The translations under genes were made by a program, and so were the position numbers. Below the pieces are notes generated by a model. The model was not told where the DNA came from. It ran no database searches and was given only the letters and a program-made list of their open reading frames with translations. Positions 13,573 to 23,836 of a stretch of DNA of 31,645 nucleotides are shown here, in pieces (position 1 is the stretch's first letter; every line of letters begins with the position of its first letter). Origin of the DNA: Nemertoderma westbladi (taxonomy: Eukaryota > Xenacoelomorpha > Nemertodermatida > Nemertodermatidae); NCBI GenBank assembly GCA_032718475.1, contig JAUCBJ010005247.1, forward strand, positions 1 to 31,645, in the 5' to 3' direction.

Positions 13573-15499
13573 CAAATATACAGAGTAAATTATATACAAA
13601 TATACTGAGAGTCTAGAGTATATACAAATATACAGAGAGTCTAGAGTATATACAAATATACAGAGTCTAGAGTATATACAAATATACAGAGTCTAGAGTA
13701 TATACAAATATACAGAGTCTAGAGTATATACAAATATACAGAGAGTCTAGAGTATATACAAATATACAGAGAGTCAAGAGTATATACAAATATACAGAGA
13801 GTCAAGAGTATTTACATATATACAGAGAGTCTAGAGTACAAATATACAGAGTAAATTATATACAAATATACTGAGAGTCTAGAGTATATACAAATACACA
13901 GAGCGTCTAGAGTATATACAAATATACAGAGAGTCTAGAGTATATACAAATATACAGAGAGTCAAGAGTATATACAAATATACAGAGAGTGAAGAGTATA
14001 TACAAATATACAGAGAGTCAAGAGTATATACAAATATACAGAGAGTCTAGAGTATATACAAATATACAGAGTCTAGAGTATATACAAATATACAGAGAGT
14101 CTAGAGTTTATACAAATATACTGAGAGTCTAGAGTATATACAAATATACAGAGAGTCAAGAGTATATACAAATGTACAGAGAGTCAAGAGTATATACAAA
14201 TATACAGAGAGTCAAGAGTATATACAAATATACAGAGAGTCTAGAGTACAAATATACAGAGTAAATTAAATACAAATATACAGAGAAAATTATATACAAA
14301 TATACTGAGAGTCAAGAGTATATACAAATATACAGAGAGTCTAGAGTATATACAAATATACAGAGTCTAGAGTATATACAAATATACAGAGTCTAGAGTA
14401 CAAATATACAGAGAGTCTAGAGTATATACAAATATACAGAGTCTAGAGTATATACAAATATACAGAGTCTAGAGTATATACAAATATACAGAGTCTAGAG
14501 TACAAATATACAGAGAGTCTAGAGTATATACAAATATACAGAGAGTCTAGAGTATATACAAATATACAGAGAGTCTAGAGTATATACAAATATACAGAGT
14601 CTAGAGTATATACAAATATACAGAGTCTAGAGTATATACAAATATACAGAGAGTCTAGAGTATATACAAATATACAGAGAGTCAAGAGTATATACAAATA
14701 TACAGAGAGTCAAGAGTATATACAAATATACAGAGAGTCTAGAGTATATACAAATATACAGAGAGTCTAGAGTATATACAAATATACAGAGAGTCAAGAG
14801 TATATACAAATATACAGAGAGTCAAGAGTATATACAAATATACAGAGAGTCAAGAGTATATACAAATATACAGAGAGTCAAGAGTATATACAAATATACA
14901 GAGAGTCTAGAGTACAAATATACAGAGTAAATTAAATACAAATATACAGAGAGTCTAGAGTATATACAAATATACAGAGAGTCTAGAGTATATACAAATA
15001 TACAGAGAGTCTAGAGTATATACAAATATACAGAGAGTCTAGAGTATATACAAATATACAGAGAGTCAAGAGTATATACAAATATACAGAGAGTCTAGAG
15101 TATATACAAATATACAGAGAGTCAAGAGTATATACAAATATACAGAGAGTCAAGAGTATATACAAATATACAGAGAGTCTAGAGTATATACAAATATTCA
15201 GAGAGTCTAGAGTACAAATTTACAGAGTAATTTAAATACAAATATAGAGAGAATCAAGAGTATATACAAATATACAGAGAGTCTAGAGTATATACAAATA
15301 TACAGAGAGTCTAGAGTATATAAAAATATACAGAGTCTAGAGTACAAATATACAGAGTAATTTAAATACAAATATACAGAGAGTCAAGAGTATATACAAA
15401 TATACAGAGAGTCTAGATTATATACAAATATTCAGAGAGTCTAGAAAATATACAAATATACAGAGAGTCTAGAGTATATACAAATATACAGAGTAAATT

Positions 15500-16821
15500 A
15501 TATACAAATATACAGAGAGTCTAGAGTATATACAAATATACAGAGAGTCTAGAGTATATACAAATATACAGAGAGTCTAGAGTAGAAATATACAGAGTAA
15601 ATTATATACAAATATACAGAGAATCAAGAGTATATACAAATATACAGAGAGTCTAGATTATATACAAATATTCAGAGAGTCTAGAAAATATACAAATATA
15701 CAGAGAGTCTAGAGTATATACAAATATACAGAGTAAATTATATACAAATATACAGAGAGTCTAGAGTATATACAAATATACAGAGAGTCTAGAGTATATA
15801 CAAATATACAGAGAGTCTAGAGTATATACAAATATACAGAGAGCCTAGAGTATATACAAATATACAGAGAGTCTAGAGTATATACAAATATACAGAGTCT
15901 AGAGTATATACAAATATACAGAGAGTCTAGAGTATATACAAATATACAGAGAGTCTAGAGTATATACAAATATACAGAGAGTCTAGAGTATATACAAATA
16001 TACAGAGAGTCTAGAGTACAAATATACAGAGTAAATTATATACAAATATACAGAGAGTCAAGAGTATATACAAATATACAGAGCGTCTAGAGTATATACA
16101 AATATACAGAGAGTCAAGAGTATATACAAATATACAGAGAGTCTAGAGTATATACAAATATACAGAGAGTCTAGAGTATATACAAATATACAGAGAGTCT
16201 AGAGTATATACAAATATACAGAGAGTCTAGAGTAGAAATATACAGAGTAAATTATATACAAATATACAGAGAATCAAGAGTATATACAAATATACAGAGA
16301 GTCTAGATTATATACAAATATTCAGAGAGTCTAGAAAATATACAAATATACAGAGAGTCTAGAGTATATACAAATATACAGAGTAAATTATATACAAATA
16401 TACAGAGAGTCTAGAGTATATACAAATATACAGAGAGTCTAGAGTATATACAAATATACAGAGAGTCTAGAGTATATACAAATATACAGAGAGCCTAGAG
16501 TATATACAAATATACAGAGAGTCTAGAGTATATACAAATATACAGAGTCTAGAGTATATACAAATATACAGAGAGTCTAGAGTATATACAAATATACAGA
16601 GAGTCTAGAGTATATACAAATATACAGAGAGTCTAGAGTATATACAAATATACAGAGAGTCTAGAGTACAAATATACAGAGTAAATTATATACAAATATA
16701 CAGAGAGTCAAGAGTATATACAAATATACAGAGCGTCTAGAGTATATACAAATATACAGAGAGTCAAGAGTATATACAAATATACAGAGAGTCTAGAGTA
16801 TATACAAATATACAGAGAGTC
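15500..16821. repeat. 650 bp higher-order repeat, two tandem copies
   Basis: Rare variants recur with a 650 bp offset: AGTAGAAATA (15581, 16231), GAGCCTAGAG (15841, 16491), and the CTAGATTATATAC and CTAGAAAATATAC units. Copy 1 is about 15500-16149 and copy 2 about 16150-16821. A related partial block lies just before, at about 15361-15480. Confidence 0.85.
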
Positions 16822-17394
16822 AAGAGTATATACAAATATACAGAGAGTCTTGAGTATATACAAATATACAGAGAGTCTAGAGTATATACAAATATACAGA
16901 GAGTCTAGAGTATATACAAATATACAGAGAGTCTAGAGTACAAATATACAGAGTAAATTATATACAAATATACAGAGAGTCTAGAGTATATACAAATATA
17001 CAGAGAGTCTAGAGTATATACAAATATACAGAGAGTCAAGAGCATATACAAATATACAGAGAGTCTAGAGTATATACAAATATACAGAGTCTAGAGTATA
17101 TACAAATATACAGAGAGTCTAGAGTATATACAAATATACAGAGAGTCAAGAGTATATACAAATATACAGAGAGTCAAGAGTATATACAAATATACAGAGA
17201 GTCAAGAGTATATACAAATATACAGAGAGTCTAGAGTATATACAAATATACAGAGAGTCTAGAGTATATACAAATATACAGAGAGTCTAGAGTATATACA
17301 AATATACAGAGAGTCTAGAGTATATACAAATATACAGAGAGTCTAGAGTATATACAAATATACAGACAGTCTAGAGTATATACAAATATACAGA

Positions 17395-17712
17395 GTGGGA
17401 GAAAATGTCAGCGCCAGAGACATGGTCCTCATTGTGGAATCAGATCTTCCCCGTAAGAGGTGGCAGACAGGTCGTATCATCGAGACTCATATATCCGATG
17501 ATGGTTTAGTGAGATCGGTGGAACTCGTAGTCATGCGACGTAACTACAAAAAACCCGGAATCGTTTTTGAAACTCAGCAACTTAATCGCCCGGTTGGTCG
17601 TTTATGTTCATTGGAAAGAGACCGAGAGTTGTCTGGCAACTACGGTAAACAAGAGACTCTTCCTACGACCACCTCCCTAATCCAACAAACATCTAGGGAC
17701 TCCGCAATGTAA
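17395..17712 (+). pseudogene. BEL/Pao retrotransposon pol, C-terminal fragment
   Basis: The frame encodes the C-terminal end of a BEL/Pao LTR-retrotransposon polyprotein, the DUF5641-like region that follows the integrase core. Recognisable signatures are DMVLIVESDLPRKRW near residues 9-23, GRIIE near 26-30, DGLVRSVEL near 36-44, and RPVGRLCSLE near 65-74. In intact elements this tail follows protease, RT, RNase H and integrase, all absent here. Satellite sequence runs directly into the fragment at about 17397 with no spacer, so the upstream pol was lost at that junction. The frame-opening codon (GTG at 17395) is part of the last satellite unit and is not a real start. Codon usage and base composition change sharply at the junction. 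The identification rests on motif reading; the fragment is not expected to be functional. Confidence 0.8.
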
Positions 17713-17981
17713 CAGCGTTTGGAGTGGGTGTGTGACTATATTATTTTATTTGTTTTATTTTATATTTATGTATGCATTATTATGTAATTTATATTATTAT
17801 GATCGTTTTATTTAATTTTATTTAGTAGAATAATATTTTAACAATTATTCAGTAGATTAGTGCAATATATTTCGTGTTTTATTACTTAATTACTTAGTAT
17901 AATATATTTCGTTAACGGCGAGAAATAATTTCATTTTCTCTTTCCTTACTGTCCGTATTCTATTATAAATACGTGACTACA
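17708..17981 (+). mobile_element. Possible 3' LTR of the BEL/Pao relic
   Basis: BEL/Pao elements place the 3' LTR at or just after the pol stop. Here a TG dinucleotide overlapping the stop (TGTAACAGCGTTTGG) begins an AT-rich stretch that could end at CGTGACTACA, giving TG...CA limits and about 274 bp. No second LTR is present in the window to confirm the boundaries. Confidence 0.3.
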
Positions 17982-18284
17982 GTAAGATGAAATGTCAGTA
18001 CTTATTAAATTAAAATCTATACCGCTCCTACTATACTTAGGTATTATTGGTAAAGTAGAGTATTAGGAATGCAAAGTTCAGATCCTCGTGTCTCGGCTAA
18101 ACCAAGCTCTGGGTAGATCTTGGAAACGACTTGCCTCTTCTCACTGACATTGCTTCTTGCAATATTGCTGTCGTACCGTATTTTAAATAATACATATAGT
18201 AGAAAGATGTCCATTTAACATCTAACAACATTTAACAACATTTAACATAACAATAAGTAAATCTGTTAAATTCTTTGACCATCT
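17982..18284. other. Non-coding DNA
   Basis: AT-rich sequence without a recognisable gene. A short local repeat of AACATTTAACA occurs around 18215-18250. Confidence 0.5.
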
Positions 18285-18600
18285 GAAATTCTAGTCGATT
18301 AAGATATCGCGGCACCCACCGATATACTTGAAAGACAAAATTCTAGAATCAGTGGTTAACGTCCCCAGACAAGTTCTGGAATAAATCGGTGCCCATCCTA
18401 AATATTAATTAACTATTTGTTAAATGTTCACAACATTTGTTATAACAAAATGTTGAAAAAAAAATATGTTAAACCTTAGATCCTCTAAAATTTTAGGCGA
18501 TTAAGATATCGCAGCACTTACCGATATACTTAAAAGACAAAATTTCTGGAATACAGGATTAGCGTCCCCAGACATGTTGTGGAATAAAACTGTGTCTATT
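18285..18600. repeat. Diverged direct repeat, offset 202 bp
   Basis: Two related segments begin at about 18285 and 18487. Both contain GATTAAGATATCGC, ACCGATATACTT, AAAGACAAAATT and GTCCCCAGACA in the same order, with scattered substitutions. This is an old tandem duplication of about 115 bp separated by an AT-rich spacer, possibly a relic of a short interspersed element. No coding potential is seen. Confidence 0.75.
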
Positions 18601-19008
18601 TTAATATCAAATAATAAAATTCACGGGAATAAATTTTAAATTCATATCCTCTCATGAATTAAATAAATTGTCATTTTATACAATTTATTAACATTCCCAA
18701 AATTCCGTTAATTAATAGATCATGGGAGCGGAGATTCACTCTATTAAGTGTATTAGTGTGCGAGAATCTCCAGTGTACAGCCAATAGCCGACAAAATTAA
18801 TAAAAATTATATATAAAGGGAATATTAATAACCCAAGAGTCGCTATTAAATAGGATCCCAGATCTGCATGCATGAGAAATACCCTAATTCTACCTCTAGC
18901 TTTGCATAATGTCACCATAGTAACAACTACACTAGAATTAGAAGTGAGTTAAAAGAACAATAGAAAGCTTGCCCCATTGAATAGAATGCGTAATACATAG
19001 CATCTCGA
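18601..19008. other. Non-coding DNA left of the hAT element
   Basis: AT-rich sequence with no supported gene. Its last eight bases form the left target-site duplication of the hAT insertion. Confidence 0.5.
19001..19008. repeat. hAT target-site duplication (left)
   Basis: CATCTCGA precedes the left terminal inverted repeat. CATCTTGA follows the right end at 19889-19896; 7 of 8 bases match, and 8 bp is the length typical of hAT insertions. Confidence 0.75.
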
Positions 19009-19050
19009 CAGGCGCGGATCCAGAAATTTATTTCGGGAGGGGCTAACATT

Positions 19051-19117
19051 CTGTACCCAGAAACTTTTTCAGCCCCCCCCCCCCCCCCCCCCCCCCTGAA
19101 AAAGTTTCTGGGTACAG
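19051..19117. repeat. Perfect 22 bp inverted repeat around a C-run
   Basis: Arms 19051-19072 and 19096-19117 are perfect reverse complements (CTGTACCCAG...CTTTTTCAG and its complement). They are separated by an uninterrupted run of C. The structure lies just inside the left end of the hAT element. Confidence 0.93.
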
Positions 19118-19277
19118 GGTTGTGGAACACAACACACATTTCTAACAACAACAATCTGAGAATTATTACTATAGTATTGAGAATTTAATTACACATTATA
19201 TGGATATTAAGAATAAAGCTAAAAAACGAGATTACCAAATTACCAAGAGATTGTAGGCCTACTAACATTGTACAAAA

Positions 19278-19472
19278 TTAAATAAGGAGTAATCGGCGGG
19301 CCTGGCGTCCTGCAAACTCCTGAATAATTTCATCTACAGTTACTATTATTTGTTTATGGATGGACATTAATCGTTGCTGTGTCATTGTTGCCCTAAGGTA
19401 TGACTTCAATAGTTTCAACTTGGAAAAAGTTCGCTCTGTTGTGGCTATGGAAATGGGAAGTGTGCCGAACAT
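19278..19472 (-). pseudogene. hAT transposase dimerisation domain fragment
   Basis: The 64-codon frame matches the C-terminal hAT dimerisation region of transposases that cut and paste hAT elements. It starts with LPISIATTERTFSKLKLLKSY (residues about 4-24), continues with LRATMTQQRLMSI and finishes with a stop. The hallmark ATTERTFSKLK motif is intact. The catalytic DDE core and BED zinc finger are missing, and the remaining 880 bp element cannot hold them. It lies on the minus strand between the TIRs, so it belongs to the element rather than to a host gene. It is a remnant and not active on its own. Confidence 0.85.
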
Positions 19473-19835
19473 TCGCAGCAGAAATACAATTGAATATAAT
19501 TTACTGATTTACAATTATTTACAGTAGGCCTACCAATACCATACTGCCATACCGTTACAGTTTTGGTGTATGTGTTGACAGTGTTGTGTATTACAGTAAG
19601 CTACCATATTACTGTATTACCTGCTAAACTGAAACATTTTAAAGTTCACACTGTCATGCAGACTGTAATGGCTGATTGCGGTACCGGTAGTACTACTGTC
19701 AGACAGTTAGTGTGAATATGTTGCTACAAATATGTAGGGGAAATTAATTTATGAATAAAGAATAAACTCGGGAACTCTGCAGTAGCAGTACATTGGCTGG
19801 CTGCATCTGCGTCAGGTTTAGAGTGATAAAATTTC

Positions 19836-19873
19836 GGGGGGGGGGGGGGGCTTGAGCCCCCTAGCCCCCCCCC
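19836..19873. repeat. G-run and C-runs at the right hAT end
   Basis: A run of 15 G (19836-19850), then CTTGAG, then C-runs up to 19873 form a self-complementary G/C stretch just inside the right TIR, mirroring the C-run near the left end. Confidence 0.85.
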
Positions 19874-19896
19874 TTGGATCCGCCCCTGCATCTTGA

Positions 19897-20082
19897 TAGT
19901 ATCCAAGGATACATAATAATAACGTAGCATTCTGGAAGGCATCTGACTAACGGACAAATGGCCCTAATTTGTACAAATTGCGGCAGGAATGTGGAATTTG
20001 TGTATTTATAGGTGAATGTTACTACTAAAGTGTGTTTACAGTAGCGAGCCGCAATTGTGAAAGTTATCGTACATCTGTAACA
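19897..20082. other. Unique spacer
   Basis: Short non-repeated sequence between the hAT element and the start of the segmental duplication. Nothing recognisable. Confidence 0.5.
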
Positions 20083-20333
20083 AGTACCTCCAGTATATTC
20101 AAGCCCTTGGGACGGACAGTAGAGTGACTCGCGCTGATTATTGTTGTCGTTGTGTGGCTACTACGTTGGCGAGGGGCACAGCGACAGCAGTACATCAGCG
20201 CTGAGGATCTCAGGGCTGTCCGGGGGCAGTGGGGGAGTAAAAGGCGGCGACGCTCGTTAGCCTTATTTATTTATAAATTATAATCTCGATAAACTCATAT
20301 AATATATATCTATTATGACTGAGTTGATAGAAG
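20083..20333 (+). promoter_or_regulatory. Shared upstream region of the duplicated gene
   Basis: About 250 bp conserved between copies (matching 23600-23836), GC-rich at first and then AT-rich just before the ORF. An alternative ATG in copy 1 at about 20314 opens a 13-codon frame (MTELIEDDLGIRE) that stops before joining the main ORF; copy 2 has lost that ATG through a 2 bp deletion. A promoter or 5' leader is plausible but no core element can be assigned. Confidence 0.3.
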
Positions 20334-22450
20334 ATGATCTTGGTATCAGGGAGTGATATACTCTACCTTTACAAGCGTTTGTTGATAGGGGGTAGTTTGA
20401 TAAGCGGCGACGCGAGTCAACACACGACGGAAGATGGTGGACGTTATATCGAACTGCCAATGTCCGAGGAACAGCCCAAGCGTGAATTGGACTATAGAAA
20501 ATTCACCGATTGCTATACGCATCGTAATGGTACGTATATGGACTTCTTAACTACTGGTCATCCTATCGATTTGCACAATATGGACGATGTTGATACCGAA
20601 AGGGAGATGATTTTGTTTAAATATCATGCCCAGCAGAGTCGGAATGACAAACTGAGAATTGAACATGAAAATTCTATTCGAAACCGACTCGAAAGAGAAG
20701 ATGTTGAAGAACCAGACAAGTGTAGTGACTTTTACGAATATTTAGAGTTCCTGAGAGAAACTTATCTCAATGTAGCTAGTCAACAAAATCTAGAAACTCG
20801 ATATCCACAAGGTATACATCATAAATAACCCTATGGTAGAACTCAAACGACTCTATTTTACTATGATGTATCTTACCGCCAATCAACCACTACCTGTTGT
20901 ACCAGATAGCTTTGAACAGATGGAGGAATATTGTAAAACTGGAGAAAGATCGCCAGCGTTTCCTTTACAAGACGTGCGTCTTAGGTATTACTGCGATGAA
21001 TGCCCTAGACCCAATCAACAAACAGAATGACATAAACACCCACGGAGACATTGTTGCGCTAAACATAGTTTTACTCGCTATACTTACGGGGGTTTTTAGC
21101 GAAACTTGTTCGACGTACTACCTACGCTCGCTCGACTCAAAAGATCCTTAAGTAAACCTATGATCAGAGTTCCAAAATACTCGGTTAGAACTCCTCATTC
21201 CCCGGTGCGACCGCAGACTCTCGACACTAACAGTATGACAGATCCTCCATTCTCTCATCCTCTCATTGTTCAAAGATCTGGTGTTACCCGAACAATTAGT
21301 CAGTGGCACTCCGGTTGTGGGCTCCTTGGATATTCGCCCATCCTATTTAGCCGGATTGGGACACGGACATCTAATATCTCCGTTCAACCCGTATAATCGT
21401 CCCAGTTTGACTCCGATACAACCTGTCACCGAGGTGGAGGAAAGTGTCATACGGAACGCACTGGACGCAATTCGGCAAAAGATCGGAAAAGGAACCTACG
21501 ATTGTTTAGACAAACGTAGATTACACCAACAAGTTCAAGCGGTAAAAGAATTAGCTTTACCTCAGTTCGATCGAGAAATCGAGAATCTGGAAAGAGATAT
21601 TGAACTTGGATGTACATATTCGTTACAAGAGTTCTTAAACGAACGCTTTCAAAGACAAGCGGAGAAGAATCAGCTAGAGGAGAAACATATCAAAATGGAC
21701 GAGAGAGAAGAAGCAGCTTTAGCCCAACCTGAAGCTCAAATACTTATGACTGATCTCTACTCCAAAACCATCATTCATCCTTCGATGGTTCCTCATCTCG
21801 GAGATAAAAACTCTTCGCGACAGCACAACCTCAACTGGTTGATATCAACTTAAGATCTCGAGATCTTATCGCTGACGCTCCTATGTTACAACGTCCGCCG
21901 ATATACTCGTTGAACCTCCGGACAATCGAGCGGATCTTGTCCGTCGTATGGAACACGAGGTTAACATATGCGCTAGACCTTTACAGAACTCATTTTACGG
22001 GATCAAAGACCACCCCTACTATGTCTATTTAACTCAATATTATATGGTGAAACCCGAAGATCCTACACATAGTTTAAAGTTTCTACCATTGATAAATTCC
22101 CTCGACCTTGTTGAACTTGAACAACTACAAAAACATTTGGATCAATTAGTTAAAGCAAACTCATTTAGAAAACCTTATAATGTCTCAAGAATAGAAAATG
22201 ATGTAATACCTCCATATAATCTCGATGGATTTATTAAAACTCGACTAGTCCATTGGAATTTATATGTATTGTCCGAGGAAGAAAGAATACGGTGAGTTAT
22301 TCATAAACGCACACCCTGAATTACGAAGTTCATAGAAGACCATATGAATACAAAGCAAGGGAACGCGAATTAGAAAAAGCGATTAAAAGCGAGTACATCA
22401 TAATCATAATGGCACAGCCCGTGCTTTGGCATGAGCGAATTAATTTATAA
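20334..22450 (+). pseudogene. Unknown duplicated gene, copy 1, multiply frameshifted
   Basis: Coding-like sequence extends over about 2.1 kb but is split across frames at 20334-20828, 20833-20940, 20941-21151, about 21100-21270, 21266-21840, about 21840-21930, 21948-22295 and about 22330-22450. At each break one frame loses coherent acidic/charged sequence and another resumes it. Comparison with copy 2 shows two causes directly: a 4 bp insertion near 20822-20828 that creates a stop, and a 2 bp deletion near 20940. The implied product would be around 700 residues, hydrophilic, with a Glu/Arg-rich helical stretch near 21560-21720 (FDREIENLERDIEL, then QAEKNQLEEKHIKM) and a Tyr-rich segment near 22000-22050. 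No domain family is recognised. A gene derived from a large DNA virus or an uncharacterised transposon is possible, but so is a host gene; nothing seen decides this. Confidence 0.6.
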
Positions 22451-22744
22451 CCGCCAACAGGCAGAAGTTGGAAGGAAGTAGAAAAATAAATGTGTTATTT
22501 TTCGAATAAGAAAAAGACACTTCAATAATTTTTTTCGATTTTTTCGAATCTTTTTAATTTTTTTTATCCACATCCTGGGGTTGAGCTGTGTCGATTGATA
22601 TAACTTTCATTGACGGACGGGCTATAGTTTCAGAGGAGTTAACCCGATATACACGCATACATACATACATACATAGTGAATACGTTTACAGTTTTATCAG
22701 TCTACGTTAACGGTCTTCTAATAGGTTAAAACATAGCAAAGCAA
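22451..22744. other. Non-coding tail of the copy 1-specific segment
   Basis: AT-rich sequence with T-runs at about 22528-22566 and a (CATA)n stretch near 22655-22676. The simple repeat could be the end of an old retroelement, but no coding part is recognisable. Confidence 0.4.
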
Positions 22745-23593
22745 CATCGCTATTGTATGCCATGAACAATAAGTAGTTGTTTGAAGCTGGTTGTATGTAA
22801 TGGCAAAAATTTGTGTTAGGGAATTAATTAAAAAAGTTTATTGATATAGAATGTATTCTGGTATTGAAGGTATTTATTAAGAAGTTTTCAACTATTTTAC
22901 ATTAATTTTCAAATGGGAGCGACCAAGCTTGAAAATATATTGTTCATTCGCCGCGATTTTGGCGCCCCCTGACGCCAACAGGGGGTCCCTGGCCACTGAC
23001 GCCACCACCCTACGCCACTGCCCCTGACCACATCTGGGTCGCGCTGGAAAACCATGGCAATGAAGCAAATTAGCCGCTCAGAAGGGTGTGTTCCATTGGT
23101 CAACCAGTTGATCTCCAATGTAAGCTGGTCAGTGACCTTCCTTCCTACATTACCCCTCAGGAGGATATACCTCCGACTTCACAACGCGATGAGGTGGGAA
23201 TGGTATCTCTACCAGGTTGGGCCAACAGATGATAACCCAGGGGAATTGAGCCACTCCCCACCATAAGCAGTCTCCAAAATATCAGTGGTCGGTGAAGTTG
23301 TCACACTGTGCCTACTTGTCATTCCGGGGATGATTAGAGAAGGGTTCTGTGACAGAATCGTTTTTGTGGGTTTAAATCGTTGTGGGAGTTCCTACAGCAT
23401 GTCGTCACCATAGTGGTGCAACTAGTGCAGGCTTTCTTGGTCCATGTACCTGTACATACATCAACACTGTCTTGTCGCCCATTCCTTGTTGAGGCAGGCG
23501 CAGCATAGCTGGGAACCCTGCGACATCACTGAGCATATAACTTGGTGATGCCCAACCTATACAGTGGGACACCCGACATGGATTGGGGGCACC
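22745..23593. repeat. 3' block of the duplication (copy 1)
   Basis: Non-coding block shared with 24466-25310. It contains a GC-rich part (22950-23045) with GACGCCA repeated and, on the minus strand, CAGTGGCGTAGGG, which resembles some hAT-type termini. A 69-codon minus frame here is conserved between copies only because the DNA is duplicated. Confidence 0.6.
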
Positions 23594-23836
23594 TCCAGTA
23601 GTACCTCCAGTATATTCAAGCCCTTGGGACGGATAGTAGAGAGACTCGCGCTGATTATTGTTGTCGTTGTGTGGCTACTACGTTGGCGAGGGGCACAGTG
23701 ACAGCAGTACATCAGCGCTGAGGATCTCAGGGCTGTCCGGGGGCAGTGGGGGAGTAAAAGGCGGCGACGCTCGCTAGCCTTATTTATTTATAATCTCGAT
23801 AAACTCATATATATCTATTGACTGAGTTGATAGAAG

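Larger units (their letters stand above)
2108..17397. repeat. 15.3 kb satellite, 28 bp unit
   Basis: An uninterrupted tandem array fills this span. The basic 28 bp unit reads approximately TATATACAAATATACAGAG followed by AGTCTAGAG. The main variants are a 26 bp unit lacking one AG (CAGAGTCTAG) and a 24 bp unit in which AGTCTAGAG is replaced by TAAATT plus AT/AA. Every unit shares TACAAATATACAGAG, and most carry the palindrome TCTAGA. Further variants mark sub-domains: AGTCAAGAG, AGTGAAGAG, CACAGAGCG, TACTGAGAG, and a TTTCCACTACACAGAG form confined to about 2670-6070. Several larger duplications are superimposed. Some minus-strand frames lack stops for up to 197 codons and read as Y/I/C/L-rich repeats; these are not genes. 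Unlike a CRISPR array, there are no unique spacers. Confidence 0.97.
19009..19888 (-). mobile_element. hAT DNA transposon, internally deleted (880 bp)
   Basis: The left end begins CAGGCGCGGATCCA and the right end, read inward, begins CAGGGGCGGATCCA, so 13 of 14 terminal bases match. The CAGGGGCGGATCC terminus is common among animal hAT elements. A near-perfect 8 bp target duplication flanks it, and a hAT dimerisation domain lies inside on the minus strand. Autonomous hAT elements are several kilobases long, so this is a deletion derivative keeping both ends and part of the transposase 3' coding region. Long C and G homopolymers sit near both ends. Confidence 0.88.
20083..23599. repeat. Segmental duplication, copy 1 (long)
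   Basis: Sequence from 20083 (AGTACCTCCAG) to about 20951 matches 23600-24452, and 22745-23593 matches 24466-25310, with few substitutions and small indels. Positions 20952-22744 (1793 bp) are present only here; copy 2 has 13 bp instead. Copy 1 ends in the first unit of a G-rich minisatellite, where copy 2 begins. Confidence 0.93.

Noticed and set aside
2108-17397. CRISPR-like regular repeats
   Set aside because: There are no unique spacers; the whole unit is repeated, unit length varies, and the surroundings are eukaryotic transposons.
22950-23045. A second hAT element end (CAGTGGCGTAGGG on the minus strand)
   Set aside because: No matching opposite end, target duplication or transposase fragment could be found nearby.
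22909-23118. 69-codon minus frame conserved at 24629-24838
   Set aside because: Its conservation follows from the recent DNA duplication. It has no motif and overlaps a GC-rich transposon-like stretch.
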